Assembly: GCF_000526635.1 (NCBI RefSeq)
Contig: NZ_JAGL01000012.1
Span: 1 to 64,000 of the forward strand
Length of the DNA stretch: 64,000 nucleotides
Direction: 5' to 3'
DNA from: Aminobacter sp. J41
GTDB lineage: Bacteria > Pseudomonadota > Alphaproteobacteria > Rhizobiales > Rhizobiaceae
Shown here in pieces: positions 43,150 through 53,078 of the stretch. The first letter of the stretch is position 1. Each line of letters starts with the position of its first letter. The notes under the pieces were generated by a model. It saw only the letters and a list, made by a program, of their open reading frames with translations. It ran no database searches and was not told the origin of the DNA. The position numbers and the translations under genes are program-made.

Positions 43150-44925
43150 ATGTATCGAGCCCCCGTTGATGAGATCGCCCACACCCTGAAGCACGTCGCC
43201 GGCCTGGCGAAGGCGGTCGAGGCAGGGCAATTCGGCGACCTTTCCGAGGATCTGGTGGATGCGATCCTGGCCGAGGCCGGCCGATTCGCCACCGAGGAAA
43301 TCTTCCCGCTGCGCGAGGCGGGCGACAAGCATGGGGCGGTGCTGAAGGACGGGGCAGTCACCACTCCGCCGGGCTGGAGGGACCTCTACCACCGCTGGAT
43401 CGAGGGCGGCTGGAACGCGCTCGCCGCTCCGGAGGAGTATGGCGGGCAGGCTCTGCCGACCATGTTGTCGGTCGCGGCCCTCGAGATGTGGAACTCCGGC
43501 TCGATGGGCTTTGCCATCGGTCCGACGCTGACGATGGGCGCGATCGAGGCTCTGGAGAAGCACGCCTCGGAAGAGCTGCGCGCCAAGTATCTCGAGAAGC
43601 TCGTCTCCGGCGAGTGGATGGGAACGATGAACCTGACCGAGCCGCAGGCGGGTTCGGATCTTGCAGCCCTGCGCGCCCGCGCGGAGCCGGTCGGTGACGG
43701 CACCTACCGCATCTTCGGCCAGAAGATCTTCATCACCTACGGTGAGCAGGACTTTACCGACAACATCGTCCATCTGGTGCTTGCACGCCTGCCCGATGCC
43801 CCGGCCGGCACCCGCGGCATCTCGCTGTTCCTCGTCCCGAAGTTCTTCGTCAACGAGGACGGCTCGCTGGGCGAGCGCAACGACGTCTTCTGCGCCTCGA
43901 TCGAGCACAAGCTGGGCATTCACGGATCGCCGACCTGCACGATGATCTACGGCGACGGCTACGTGAAGGACCGTGAGCCGGGTGCGATCGGCTGGCTGAT
44001 CGGCGAGGAGAACAAGGGTCTCGCCTGCATGTTCACGATGATGAACAACGCACGCCTCGCCGTCGGCATGCAGGGCGTTGCGATCGCGGAAGCCGCCTTC
44101 CAGAAGGCGCTTGCCTACGCGCAGGAGCGCCGCCAGGGCAAGGCCGCGGGCTACAAGGGCGAGGGCATGGCGCCGATCGTCTATCATCCGGACGTGCAGC
44201 GTAACCTCCTGACCATGAAGGCGCTGACGCAGGTGGCCCGTTCGATCTCCTATTCCTGCGCCCATGCGATCGACATGGCCCGCATCAGCGAGGGTGACGC
44301 CGCCCGCCATTGGCAGGAGCGCGCCGGCCTGCTGACGCCGGTCGCCAAGGCGTTCTCGACCGACATCGGCGTCGACGTCGCCTCTATCGGCCTGCAGATC
44401 CATGGCGGGATGGGCTATGTCGAGGAGACCGGTGCTGCCGCGCTTCTGCGCGACTCGCGGATCGCGCCGATCTACGAGGGCACCAACGGCATCCAGGCAG
44501 TCGACCTCGTCGTCCGCAAGCTGCCGCTTTCCGGCGGCGCTCAGGTGCGCGGCTACATCTCGGAACTCCGCGCCGACATCGAGGCCCTACGCAGCTCGAA
44601 TGCCGAGGGCTTCGGCCGTACGGCCGAGAAGTGCGCTGCTGCCATCGACCAGCTCGAGGAAGCAACCAACTTCCTGCTCGACGCACAGGGCTCGGGGCGC
44701 ATGGACTCCGCGCTGGCGGCCGCCACGCCGTACCTGCGCCTGTTCGCGCTGGCGGTGGGCGGTGCTTACCTGATCCGCGGTGCGCTCGCCGATCAGTCGG
44801 CGCAGCGCGTCGCGCTCGCACGCTTCTTTGCCGAGAACCTGATCGACGAGACCGAGGCGCTCAAGAGCCGCGTGATCGAAGGTGGTGACAGCCTCGCCGA
44901 AGCCGGCGCGGCGCTGATCGCCTGA
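43150..44925 (+). CDS. acyl-CoA dehydrogenase, long form (DmdC-like)
   Basis: The 591-residue form of acyl-CoA dehydrogenase has an N-terminal extension (residues 1-40, MYRAPVDEIAHTLKHVAGL) and a C-terminal domain. The FAD/substrate signatures are MNLTEPQAGSDL and ASIEHKLGIHGSPTC, and the catalytic Glu is in PIYEGTNGIQAVDLV. Relatives called DmdC oxidise 3-methylmercaptopropionyl-CoA, others act on ordinary acyl-CoAs; the substrate is open. I chose the ATG at 43150 because AGGAAG precedes it. The crotonase gene follows after 26 bases. Confidence 0.9.
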   Translation: MYRAPVDEIAHTLKHVAGLAKAVEAGQFGDLSEDLVDAILAEAGRFATEEIFPLREAGDKHGAVLKDGAVTTPPGWRDLYHRWIEGGWNALAAPEEYGGQALPTMLSVAALEMWNSGSMGFAIGPTLTMGAIEALEKHASEELRAKYLEKLVSGEWMGTMNLTEPQAGSDLAALRARAEPVGDGTYRIFGQKIFITYGEQDFTDNIVHLVLARLPDAPAGTRGISLFLVPKFFVNEDGSLGERNDVFCASIEHKLGIHGSPTCTMIYGDGYVKDREPGAIGWLIGEENKGLACMFTMMNNARLAVGMQGVAIAEAAFQKALAYAQERRQGKAAGYKGEGMAPIVYHPDVQRNLLTMKALTQVARSISYSCAHAIDMARISEGDAARHWQERAGLLTPVAKAFSTDIGVDVASIGLQIHGGMGYVEETGAAALLRDSRIAPIYEGTNGIQAVDLVVRKLPLSGGAQVRGYISELRADIEALRSSNAEGFGRTAEKCAAAIDQLEEATNFLLDAQGSGRMDSALAAATPYLRLFALAVGGAYLIRGALADQSAQRVALARFFAENLIDETEALKSRVIEGGDSLAEAGAALIA

Positions 44926-44951
44926 CCAGAATAGCGGCTCAGGGAGGGGAC

Positions 44952-45704
44952 ATGAGCGAGCACATCATCGTCGAACGTCGAGGCGCGGTTCAGCTGATCC
45001 GCATGAACCGCCCCGACAAGAAGAACGCGATCACCAGCGCCATGTATGCCTCGATGACGAAGGCGCTGGTGGACGGCGATGCCGACGACGAGGTGTGGGC
45101 GCATCTCATCCTCGGCGTGCCGGGCATCTTTTCAGCCGGCAACGATGTCGCCGACTTCATGGCGGTCGCGATGGGCGATGATGGCCCGCTCGACGCGTTT
45201 GGCTTTCTCATCGCCCTGGCGCGATTGCAAAAGCCACTGGTTTCCGGCGTCGACGGCATTGCCGTCGGCATCGGCACCACCATCAACCTGCACTGCGACC
45301 TGACCTTTGCCACGCCGCGTACGGAGTTCCGCACGCCGTTCGTGGACCTTGGCCTCGTGCCGGAGGCGGGGTCGAGCTTGATCGCGCCGATGGTGCTCGG
45401 GCGGCAGAACGCGTTCGCCCTGCTGGCGCTGGGCGAGGGAATTTCGGCCGAGAAGGCGAAGGCCGCCGGCCTGATCTACGACGTGGTTCCGGAGGAAGAA
45501 CTCGAGGCAACCGCCTTTGCCGCTGCCGAGCGGATTGCGCAGAAGCCGCCGCAGGCGCTGAAGATCGCCCGCGACCTGATCCTGGGCGACCGCGAAGTGC
45601 TCGTCGCCCGCATCCGCGAGGAGGGCGAGCATTTCCGCGAGCGCCTGAAGTCGGATGAGGCCCGCAACGCCTTCATGGCGTTCATGAGCCGCAAGAAGGG
45701 CTGA
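44952..45704 (+). CDS. enoyl-CoA hydratase/isomerase (crotonase) family protein
   Basis: The protein has 250 residues and the crotonase fold: MNRPDKKNAITSAMY, the oxyanion hole region GVPGIFSAGNDVADF, and VDGIAVGIGTTINLHCDLTFA. EFRTPFVDLGLVPEAGSS carries one acidic residue where hydratases use glutamate. It probably hydrates the product of the neighbouring dehydrogenase. GGGAGG lies just before the ATG. Confidence 0.9.
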   Translation: MSEHIIVERRGAVQLIRMNRPDKKNAITSAMYASMTKALVDGDADDEVWAHLILGVPGIFSAGNDVADFMAVAMGDDGPLDAFGFLIALARLQKPLVSGVDGIAVGIGTTINLHCDLTFATPRTEFRTPFVDLGLVPEAGSSLIAPMVLGRQNAFALLALGEGISAEKAKAAGLIYDVVPEEELEATAFAAAERIAQKPPQALKIARDLILGDREVLVARIREEGEHFRERLKSDEARNAFMAFMSRKKG

Positions 45705-45707
45705 CCC

Positions 45708-46322
45708 TTACGGGTACAGCCTCGTCTTCTTCCAGCCGTCGCCGTCGCGCTCGAAGATGACGCGGTCGTGCAGGCGGAACTGGCGGTCATGCCAAAACTC
45801 GATCGACACCGGCTTGATGCGGAAGCCCGACCAGTAGGGAGGGCGCGGGATCGAGCCGATCGCGTACTTCGCCGTGTATTCGGCCACTGCCTTCTCGAGC
45901 GCAAAGCGGCTTTCCAGCGGGCGTGACTGCTTCGACGCCCAGGCACCGATGCGGCTGCCGCGCGCACGCGATTCGTAGTAGGCGTCAGCTTCCTCGTCGC
46001 TGACCTTCTCGACGATCCCGCGCACGCGCACCTGCCGGCGCAGGCTCTTCCAGTGGAAGCACATCGCCGCCTTCATCGAGGCGAGGATCTCGCGGCCCTT
46101 GTTGCTCTCATAGTTGGTGTAGAAGACGAAGCCGCGCTCGTCGAAACCCTTCAGCAGCACCATGCGCACATTTGGCAGGCCGTCCGGATCGACCGTCGCG
46201 AGCGCCAGTGCATTGGGGTCGTTCGGCTCGGATGCGGTGGCGTCCTCAAGCCATTTTGCAAAAAGCTTGTAGGGTTCCGCGCTTTCGGTGAAGTCACCAT
46301 CTATTAAGCTTGTTTCCGCCAT
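45708..46322 (-). CDS. pdxH: pyridoxamine 5'-phosphate oxidase
   Basis: PdxH oxidises PNP or PMP to pyridoxal phosphate with FMN. The 204 residues include NAMALATV-like [39 protein letters not shown], the FMN phosphate loop, then [14 protein letters not shown] and the C-terminal [23 protein letters not shown]. It is convergent with the crotonase gene, with a 3-base gap, and divergent from the lipoprotein gene. Confidence 0.95.
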   Translation of the reverse strand: MAETSLIDGDFTESAEPYKLFAKWLEDATASEPNDPNALALATVDPDGLPNVRMVLLKGFDERGFVFYTNYESNKGREILASMKAAMCFHWKSLRRQVRVRGIVEKVSDEEADAYYESRARGSRIGAWASKQSRPLESRFALEKAVAEYTAKYAIGSIPRPPYWSGFRIKPVSIEFWHDRQFRLHDRVIFERDGDGWKKTRLYP

Positions 46323-46366
46323 GCTAGCACCCTGTATGCGATTGTCATGAACGGGGAGATTGCCTA

Positions 46367-46798
46367 TTGGCGCGCCCGAAGCAAGGGTCCGATAGAAGGC
46401 GCAGCCGGCTTTTCCTTTGGGTCAGCCTGTGCATGACCTTGCCCCTGGCCGCATGCGGCAGCAAGGGCTTCTCCCTCGAAAGTGCAGTTCCGGACACGCT
46501 GACGACAGGCACCGTCAGCGGCGCGCTCTCGCCAGCCTCCGATGAGTGGACCATCCGCAACGCGGTCTCGTCGGCGATCGTCGGCGAAATCGGCGAGAAT
46601 GGTCTTGGCTGGGCCAATGTGGCTTCCGGTTCGCGCGGCACGATCCGAAATCTCACCGAAAGCCGGGACGGCGATACGCTCTGCCGCGATTTCACAACGA
46701 CTCTGGAAAGTTTTGAGGGCGTGTTCCTCTATGATGGGCGCGCCTGCATGGAGCGATCCAAGGTCTGGACCCTGCACAGGTTCGAGAAGGTCGGCTAG
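46367..46798 (+). CDS. RT0821/Lpp0805-like surface lipoprotein
   Basis: The protein has 143 residues. [32 protein letters not shown] is a basic N-region, hydrophobic core and lipobox ending in a cysteine near 30. The C-terminal half, [29 protein letters not shown], matches the 16-kDa antigen-like family seen in RT0821/Lpp0805. The start is probably the TTG at 46367 after GGGGAGA. It is a likely outer-membrane-attached lipoprotein of unknown function. Confidence 0.72.
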   Translation: MARPKQGSDRRRSRLFLWVSLCMTLPLAACGSKGFSLESAVPDTLTTGTVSGALSPASDEWTIRNAVSSAIVGEIGENGLGWANVASGSRGTIRNLTESRDGDTLCRDFTTTLESFEGVFLYDGRACMERSKVWTLHRFEKVG

Positions 46799-46885
46799 TT
46801 TGCATGAATAAGGCACTGGAATCCGTGTCTTATCGTCCACATATTAACCGCGACAAATACCTTCCTTCCCGGCAGACAGGATACA

Positions 46886-47842
46886 ATGCGCGATCCCTAT
46901 GACGTTTTGGGCGTTGCGAAGAACGCCTCTGCAAAGGACATTAAGTCCGCTTTCCGGCGGCTGGCCAAGAAGTATCATCCGGACCAGAACCCGGATGATC
47001 CGAAGGCCAAGGACCGCTTCGCCGAGGTTAACCAGGCCTACGAGATCCTCGGCGACGAGACCAAGCGCGCGCAGTTCGACCGGGGCGAGATCGATGCAAC
47101 CGGCAAGCCTCGCTTTGCCGATTTCGGTGCTGGCGGCGATCCATTCGGCGGCTTCCGCCGCAGCGGGCCCGGCGGCGCGCATTTCGAGTTTCGCTCGTCC
47201 GGTCCGGGCGGCGGTTTCGACGCGTCGGACATCTTTTCCGAGATTTTCGGCAGTGCCTTCGGCGGTCGTGGTGCGGGCCCCGGCGCCGGCATGGGCGCTG
47301 GCGGTGCGAAGCGCCGTGCCAGCGCGGCCGGCGGCAACGACATCAACGTCACGCTCGACGTGACGGTCGAGGACATTGCGACAGCCGCCAAGGTTACCGC
47401 GAACTTTCCGGACGGCCGCAAGGTCGGCATCAAGCTGCCCGCCTATGTCGAGGACGGCCAGACCATCCGGCTCAAGGGCCAGGGCGAATCATCGCCGCTT
47501 GGCGGTCCGGCAGGCGATGCGCTGGTGAAGGTGAGGCTGCGCCCGCACCCCCTTTACCGCGTCGAGGGCCGTGACCTGCACGTCGACGTTCCCGTGTCGC
47601 TAACTGATGCCGTTCTCGGTGGCAAGGTGCCGGTCGAAACCCCGCATGGCCGCTTCGCAGTGGCGGTGCCGGCATGGTCGAGTTCGGACCGCAAGCTGCG
47701 TCTCAAGGGCAAGGGTCTGCCGCTCAAGACGGGCGGTCACGGCGACCTCTATGCCCATGTCCAGATCATGCTTCCGGAGGGAAACGCCGAGCTCGAAGCC
47801 TTCGCGCGGCGCGCCCAGTCGAGCAGCGCAAATAGCGCATAG
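46886..47842 (+). CDS. DnaJ/CbpA-like co-chaperone
   Basis: The protein has 318 residues: a J domain (residues 1-68) with the HPD motif at 31-33, a Gly/Phe-rich linker (about 75-155) and the C-terminal substrate-binding domains, with no zinc-finger cysteines. That is the CbpA-type, class B layout; it stimulates DnaK ATPase and binds unfolded protein. AGGA lies seven bases before the ATG. The main dnaJ is expected elsewhere. Confidence 0.9.
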   Translation: MRDPYDVLGVAKNASAKDIKSAFRRLAKKYHPDQNPDDPKAKDRFAEVNQAYEILGDETKRAQFDRGEIDATGKPRFADFGAGGDPFGGFRRSGPGGAHFEFRSSGPGGGFDASDIFSEIFGSAFGGRGAGPGAGMGAGGAKRRASAAGGNDINVTLDVTVEDIATAAKVTANFPDGRKVGIKLPAYVEDGQTIRLKGQGESSPLGGPAGDALVKVRLRPHPLYRVEGRDLHVDVPVSLTDAVLGGKVPVETPHGRFAVAVPAWSSSDRKLRLKGKGLPLKTGGHGDLYAHVQIMLPEGNAELEAFARRAQSSSANSA

Positions 47843-47905
47843 CTTGAAGCCTGAACGCGCCTGTGCGATACGGCTCCCATTCTTGAACGATGCGGAGTAC
47901 GTCTC

Positions 47906-48724
47906 ATGGCGGCAGGTAACGGCCTGATGGCAGGAAAGCGCGGCCTCATCATGGGGGTCGCCAACAACAGGTCGATCGCTTGGGGTATCGCCAAGGCGCT
48001 GACCGAGCAGGGCGCGGAACTCGCTCTTACCTACCAGGGCGAAGCATTCCGCAAGCGGGTTGAGCCGCTCGCCGCCGAACTCGGCGCCTATATTGCCGGC
48101 GATTGCGATGTCACGGTCGAGGAAAGCATCGACGCTGTCTTCGACAACCTCGAGAAGAAGTGGGGCAAGATCGACTTCCTGGTCCACGCCATCGCCTTCT
48201 CGGACAAGGACGAGCTCGATGGCCGGTACGTCGACACCACACGTGCGAACTTCCAGCGCACCATGGATATCTCCATCTACTCGTTTACCGCGGTCGCCCA
48301 GCGCGCGGAGAAGCTCATGCCGGATGGCGGCTCGCTGCTGACGCTGACCTACTACGGCGCCGAGAAGGTGATGCCGCACTACAACGTGATGGGTGTCGCC
48401 AAGGCGGGCCTGGAGGCGAGCGTGCGCTATCTCTCGGTCGACCTCGGCGGCAAGGGCATTCGCGTCAACGCGATCTCGGCCGGCCCGATCAAGACGCTGG
48501 CGGCCTCGGGCATCGGCGACTTCCGCTACATCCTGAAGTGGAACGAGTACAACGCGCCGCTGAAGAAGACCGTCTCGATCGAGGAAGTCGGCAGTTCGGC
48601 GCTGTACCTGCTGTCCGACCTTTCGAAGGGCGTGACCGGCGAAATCCATCACGTCGATGCCGGCTACCATGTCGTCGGCATGAAGGCGGTCGACGCACCG
48701 GATATTTCCACCGTCAAGGAATGA
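47906..48724 (+). CDS. fabI: enoyl-ACP reductase (NADH)
   Basis: FabI carries out the last reduction in fatty acid elongation. The 272 residues have GLIMGVANNRSIAWGIAK (cofactor loop), YYGAEKVMPHYNVMGVAKA with the Tyr-x6-Lys pair, and GIRVNAISAGPIKTLAASGI. The ATG at 47906 matches the family. It overlaps the next gene by ATGA. Confidence 0.96.
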   Translation: MAAGNGLMAGKRGLIMGVANNRSIAWGIAKALTEQGAELALTYQGEAFRKRVEPLAAELGAYIAGDCDVTVEESIDAVFDNLEKKWGKIDFLVHAIAFSDKDELDGRYVDTTRANFQRTMDISIYSFTAVAQRAEKLMPDGGSLLTLTYYGAEKVMPHYNVMGVAKAGLEASVRYLSVDLGGKGIRVNAISAGPIKTLAASGIGDFRYILKWNEYNAPLKKTVSIEEVGSSALYLLSDLSKGVTGEIHHVDAGYHVVGMKAVDAPDISTVKE

Positions 48725-49311
48725 CCCCTCCAGCGATCTTCTTCGTCAGGCACGGGCAGACAGACTGGAATGCCGAAGGCCGCCTGCAGGGGCAGGCCGA
48801 CACGCCGCTCAACGAAACCGGCCGCGAACAGGCGGCCGGCAACGGCAGGAAGCTGCTTCAGCTGGTCAAGGACCCGGCGGCGATCGACTTCGTCGCCAGC
48901 CCGCTGTCGCGTACCCGCGAGACGATGGAAATCCTGCGCGCCGCAATGGGCCTCGACCCGAAGGCCTATCGCACCGAGCCCCGCCTCGTCGAACTCCACT
49001 TCGGCGACTGGCAGGGCCACACCTACGACGAGCTGGAGCTGGTCGATCCCGGCTGCTCGGCACGCCGGGACGCTGACAAGTGGCACTTCGTGCCACCCGG
49101 TGAGGCGGCGGAAAGCTATGAGATGCTTTCCGCGCGCATCCGCTCATGGTTCCAGGAAGTCAGCCGCGACACGATCTGCGTCACCCATGGTGGCGTGATC
49201 CGCTCGATCTTCCGCCTTACGCGCCAGCATTCAATCGAGGAATGCGCCGCGCTCCCAATCCCGCAGGACAAGGTGCTCCGCTACGAGAACGGCCGCCTCG
49301 ACTGGTTGTGA
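48721..49311 (+). CDS. histidine phosphatase family protein
   Basis: The protein has 196 residues with the RHGQTDWN catalytic histidine motif near the N-terminus, SPLSRTRETMEIL, LHFGDWQGHTYDEL, and a second histidine in CVTHGGVIRSIFRL. It belongs to the phosphoglycerate mutase-like group and may dephosphorylate a small metabolite; the substrate is unknown. The start shares ATGA with the fabI stop. Confidence 0.9.
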   Translation: MTPPAIFFVRHGQTDWNAEGRLQGQADTPLNETGREQAAGNGRKLLQLVKDPAAIDFVASPLSRTRETMEILRAAMGLDPKAYRTEPRLVELHFGDWQGHTYDELELVDPGCSARRDADKWHFVPPGEAAESYEMLSARIRSWFQEVSRDTICVTHGGVIRSIFRLTRQHSIEECAALPIPQDKVLRYENGRLDWL

Positions 49312-49314
49312 TGC

Positions 49315-49581
49315 CTATTCGTAGGTAACGAGGTCGGTGACGGTCTTCTGGCCGTTGATGGTGTCGTAGGCGAGGACGACCTCTGTGCCCACCTCAAGCG
49401 CCTCGACGTCAAACTCGCCCGAGAGCTTGTAGGTGTTGCCGTTGTCAAGCGTGATCGTCAGATTCTCGACATCGATGCGCGCGATCTTGCCTTCGTCGTC
49501 AGCGGCATGGGCGATCCCGCCCGCAAATGCCATCCCCGTGGCAAAAAGGGCAGCCAAAACCGTGCCTCTAAGGGTTCGCAT
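49315..49581 (-). CDS. DUF1344-family exported protein
   Basis: The protein has 88 residues with a signal peptide (TVLAALFATGMAFAGGIAHAA) and a small beta domain GKIARIDVENLTITLDNGNTYKLSGEFDVEALEVGTEVVLAYD, the DUF1344 pattern. This OB-like fold is common in Rhizobiales. Its function is unknown. It is convergent with the phosphatase gene, 3 bases away. Confidence 0.85.
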   Translation of the reverse strand: MRTLRGTVLAALFATGMAFAGGIAHAADDEGKIARIDVENLTITLDNGNTYKLSGEFDVEALEVGTEVVLAYDTINGQKTVTDLVTYE

Positions 49582-49770
49582 GGGCGATCTTCCTCATGAT
49601 TTCCAACGCCGCGCCGGCATGTTGGCGCAGCGGCTCTACTAACGGAAGCAGAAACATTGCGAGTGTGTCAAAAATTTTGCGCGGCCAAGGCGATACCTTG
49701 GTTCACGCGAGTTTGACGCTCACGGAAAACGCCAATAGAAGCGTCTGCGAAAACATCCGCGGATCCTCCC

Positions 49771-50868
49771 ATGTCGCATAATACATTCGGTCACCTCTTC
49801 CGCGTTACCACGTGGGGCGAAAGCCACGGTCCGGCGCTCGGATGCGTCGTTGATGGCTGCCCGCCCGGCATCCGGTTCAAGCTTGCGGACATCCAGGCCG
49901 AACTCGACCGCCGCCGCCCGGGCCAGTCCCGGTTCGTCACGCAGCGGCGCGAGCCTGACGAGGTGAAGATCCTTTCCGGCGTCCTTGAGGACGGCGACGA
50001 ACTCGTCACCACCGGTACGCCCGTTTCGATGATGATCGAGAACGTTGACCAGCGCTCCAAGGACTATGGTGAGATCGCTCGCCAGTACCGTCCCGGCCAC
50101 GCCGACTATGCCTATGACGTCAAGTACGGCATCCGCGACTATCGCGGCGGTGGTCGCTCGTCGGCGCGCGAGACCGCGGCGCGAGTCGCCGCCGGTGCGC
50201 TGGCACGCAAGGTCGTGCCGGGCCTCGTCGTGCGCGGCGCGCTGGTCGGCATGGGTACCAGGGAGATCAACCGCGCCAACTGGAACTGGAACTTCGTCGA
50301 GGACCCGGAGAACCCGTTCTTCACGCCCGACCCCGAGTCGGTCGCGGTCTTCACCGAATATCTCGACGGCATCCGCAAGGACGGTTCCTCCGTGGGCGCG
50401 CTGATCGAGATCGTTGCGGAAGGCGTTCCGGCGGGGCTCGGTGCACCGGTCTACGCCAAGCTCGATCAGGACATCGCCTCCAACCTCATGTCGATCAACG
50501 CCGTGAAGGGCGTCGAGATCGGCGACGGTTTCGAGACCGCGCGCATGACCGGCGAACAGAACGCCGACGAGATGCGCATGGGCAATGACGGCAAGCCCGT
50601 CTTCCTGTCCAACCACTCGGGCGGCATTCTCGGCGGCATTTCCACTGGCCAGCCGATCGTCGCGCGCTTTGCGGTCAAGCCGACTTCCTCGATCCTGACG
50701 CCGCGCCGTTCGGTCGACAAGGACGGCAATGACGTCGACGTCCGCACCAAGGGACGTCACGACCCCTGCGTCGGCATCCGCGCGGTGCCGATCGGAGAAG
50801 CGATGGTAGCCTGCGCGATTGCGGACCACTATCTGAGACACCGCGGCCAGACCGGCCGCATCGCCTGA
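49771..50868 (+). CDS. aroC: chorismate synthase
   Basis: AroC converts EPSP to chorismate using reduced FMN. The 365 residues begin [33 protein letters not shown], and [18 protein letters not shown] and the C-terminal [19 protein letters not shown] are the FMN and substrate motifs. The upstream gap of 189 bases has no clear ribosome site (TCCTCCC only), so initiation may be weak. Confidence 0.97.
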   Translation: MSHNTFGHLFRVTTWGESHGPALGCVVDGCPPGIRFKLADIQAELDRRRPGQSRFVTQRREPDEVKILSGVLEDGDELVTTGTPVSMMIENVDQRSKDYGEIARQYRPGHADYAYDVKYGIRDYRGGGRSSARETAARVAAGALARKVVPGLVVRGALVGMGTREINRANWNWNFVEDPENPFFTPDPESVAVFTEYLDGIRKDGSSVGALIEIVAEGVPAGLGAPVYAKLDQDIASNLMSINAVKGVEIGDGFETARMTGEQNADEMRMGNDGKPVFLSNHSGGILGGISTGQPIVARFAVKPTSSILTPRRSVDKDGNDVDVRTKGRHDPCVGIRAVPIGEAMVACAIADHYLRHRGQTGRIA

Positions 50869-50893
50869 CACCTTTTGAAACGGACTTCGCCAG

Positions 50894-51994
50894 ATGGCAT
50901 ACGACCAGAAGAAGATTGTCGAGGCGCTGCGCGCCTTTGAACGTGGTGAGATCGTCGTCGTGATGGACGACGATGGTCGTGAGAACGAAGGTGACCTGAT
51001 CGTTGCCGCCGTTCACTGCACCCCCGAGAAAATGGCGTTCATCGTCCGTCACACGTCGGGCATCGTCTGCGCGCCGATGACGCGCGAGGATGCGCGCAGG
51101 TTGAACTTGCAGCCGATGGTGGCTGAGAACGACGCGCCGCACTCGACCGCCTTCACCATCTCGGTCGACTTCAAGCACGGCACCACGACCGGCATTTCGG
51201 CGGAAGACCGCACGCTGACGGTGCGCAACCTCGCCAACGGCAATGTCGGCCCGTCGGACTTCGTCCGTCCCGGCCACGTCTTCCCGTTGGTTGCCCGCGA
51301 GGGCGGCGTGCTGATGCGCTCGGGCCATACCGAGGCGGCCGTCGACCTCTGCAAGCTCGCCGGCCTGCCGCCGGTCGGCGTCATCTGCGAGCTCGTCAAT
51401 GACGACGGCACCGTGATGCGCGGCCCGCAGGTCCAGGCCTTCGCCGAGAAGAACGGCCTCAAGCAGGTGTCGGTCGCCGACCTCATCGCCTACCGCCAGC
51501 GCCAGGAAACGCTGATCGAGCGCATCGCGACTTTCCCGATCGAGACGACCGCAGGTCCGGCAAAGGCCTACACCTACCGTCTGCCGTGGGATGCGATGCA
51601 GCACTTCGCTGTTGTCTTCGGTGACATTCGCGATGGCGTCGACGTGCCGGTGCGCCTGCATGCCGAGGACGTCGTTGCCGACGTGTTCGGTCCCAAGAGC
51701 CGCCTCGACGGCGTGATGAAGCGGATGGCCGAGGCGCAGCGCGGCGTGATCGTCTACCTGCGCGAGGGCTCGGTCGGCGTCGGCCAGGGCGCTGCCCGCA
51801 ACCGCCCGGTGGTCGGCGACGAGGCCCACGAAGAGGCTCTGCGCCGCGAGAGCGAGTGGCGCGAGATCGGGCTGGGCGCGCAGATCCTGCGGGACCTAGG
51901 CATTTCGTCGATCCAGCTCTTTGCTTCGCGCGAGAAGCACTATGTCGGCCTTGAAGGTTTCGGCATTGAGATCAGCTCGACCGAAATACTCTGA
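50894..51994 (+). CDS. ribB: 3,4-dihydroxy-2-butanone-4-phosphate synthase with degenerate RibA-like tail
   Basis: The N-terminal 200 residues form DHBP synthase, with MDDDGRENEGDLIVAA, VRHTSGIVCAPM and RSGHTEAAVDLCKLA; it makes the four-carbon riboflavin precursor from ribulose 5-phosphate. The C-terminal half (about 205-366) aligns in outline with GTP cyclohydrolase II, but the zinc-binding Cys cluster is missing: RLHAEDVVADVFGPKSRL stands where ECLTGD...CDC is expected, and this half has no cysteine. It is unlikely to make the pyrimidine intermediate. The 366-residue length fits the RibBX type. Confidence 0.92.
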   Translation: MAYDQKKIVEALRAFERGEIVVVMDDDGRENEGDLIVAAVHCTPEKMAFIVRHTSGIVCAPMTREDARRLNLQPMVAENDAPHSTAFTISVDFKHGTTTGISAEDRTLTVRNLANGNVGPSDFVRPGHVFPLVAREGGVLMRSGHTEAAVDLCKLAGLPPVGVICELVNDDGTVMRGPQVQAFAEKNGLKQVSVADLIAYRQRQETLIERIATFPIETTAGPAKAYTYRLPWDAMQHFAVVFGDIRDGVDVPVRLHAEDVVADVFGPKSRLDGVMKRMAEAQRGVIVYLREGSVGVGQGAARNRPVVGDEAHEEALRRESEWREIGLGAQILRDLGISSIQLFASREKHYVGLEGFGIEISSTEIL

Positions 51995-52071
51995 CGCGCG
52001 ACTACTTCACGCGACTCAATCGCTGATACTATAGTGCGGCCCCAATACCTGTGAGGGGAGGGGCTGCACTC

Positions 52072-53007
52072 ATGTGGGACTTCGATATCGGCCGCACGCT
52101 TGGCATCATGGCCCGCACCTGGCCGTTCATTGCGCTGCGGCTGCTCGCCTACTTCGGCATTACTGTCGGTTACGTCTTCGCGATCGGAGTAGGCGCGGGC
52201 GTAGGCTACGGCGTCGGCCACATCTCCGACGAGCCTGGCGCGTTCGCGCTCTGGGGCGGCATCTTCGGCTTCGGCCTCGTCTCGATGATCGTCTACTGGA
52301 TCCGCGAATACATCCTCTACGTCGTCAAGGCAGGCCACATTGCGGTCATGGTCCACCTGATCGACGGGCGCGCGGTGCCTGATGGCCAGAACCAGATCGA
52401 CTACGCCCGCAAGGTCGTCACCGCCCGCTTTGCGGAGGCGAACATCCTGTTTGTGGTCGACCAGCTGGTGAAGGGAGCCATCGGGGTCATTACCGGCCTG
52501 ATCGGCGGCGTTGCCTCGTTCCTGCCGGGTCTGCAGGGCATTGCCCAGTTTGTGAACACGGTGATCCGCATCTCGCTGACCTATGTCGATGAGATCATCC
52601 TCGGCTACAACGTGCGCATCGACAGCCGCACCCCGTTCGACAGTGCGCGCCAGGGTGTCGTCCTCTACGCGCAGAACGCGAAGACCATGGTGAGAAACGC
52701 CGTCTGGCTTTCGATCTTCATGTGGCTGCTCGCCTTCGTGGTGTTCCTCGTCATGCTCGCGCCTGCAGGTGCCATCCTCTACCTGATGCCCGGGCAGCTC
52801 GCCGGCTGGTCGTTCGTGCTCGCGCTGATCTTTGCCTGGGCGATCAAGGCGGCGCTGATCGAGCCGTTCGCGATCGCGGCGCTGCTGCAGGTCTATTTCC
52901 GAACCATCGAGGGGCAGGCGCCCAATCCGGAATGGGACCGCAAGCTCAGCGAGGTCTCCAGCCACTTCCGCGAATTGAAGGACAGGGCGCTTGGCGTTCC
53001 GGCCTGA
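52072..53007 (+). CDS. multi-pass membrane protein, function unknown
   Basis: The protein has 311 residues with about seven hydrophobic stretches: two near the N-terminus (IALRLLAYFGITVGYVFAIGVG, FALWGGIFGFGLVSMIVYWI), a glycine-rich one at about 146-158, and several near 210-275. The C-terminus NPEWDRKLSEVSSHFRELKDRA is soluble. I chose the ATG at 52072 after GAGGGGAGGGG. I do not recognise a family. Confidence 0.75.
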   Translation: MWDFDIGRTLGIMARTWPFIALRLLAYFGITVGYVFAIGVGAGVGYGVGHISDEPGAFALWGGIFGFGLVSMIVYWIREYILYVVKAGHIAVMVHLIDGRAVPDGQNQIDYARKVVTARFAEANILFVVDQLVKGAIGVITGLIGGVASFLPGLQGIAQFVNTVIRISLTYVDEIILGYNVRIDSRTPFDSARQGVVLYAQNAKTMVRNAVWLSIFMWLLAFVVFLVMLAPAGAILYLMPGQLAGWSFVLALIFAWAIKAALIEPFAIAALLQVYFRTIEGQAPNPEWDRKLSEVSSHFRELKDRALGVPA

Positions 53008-53078
53008 GCGAACAGCAAATTGAGAGGGTTTGGGACAAGGGCGTGGTCAAACGCCGCACCTCGACCTATACCGATAGC

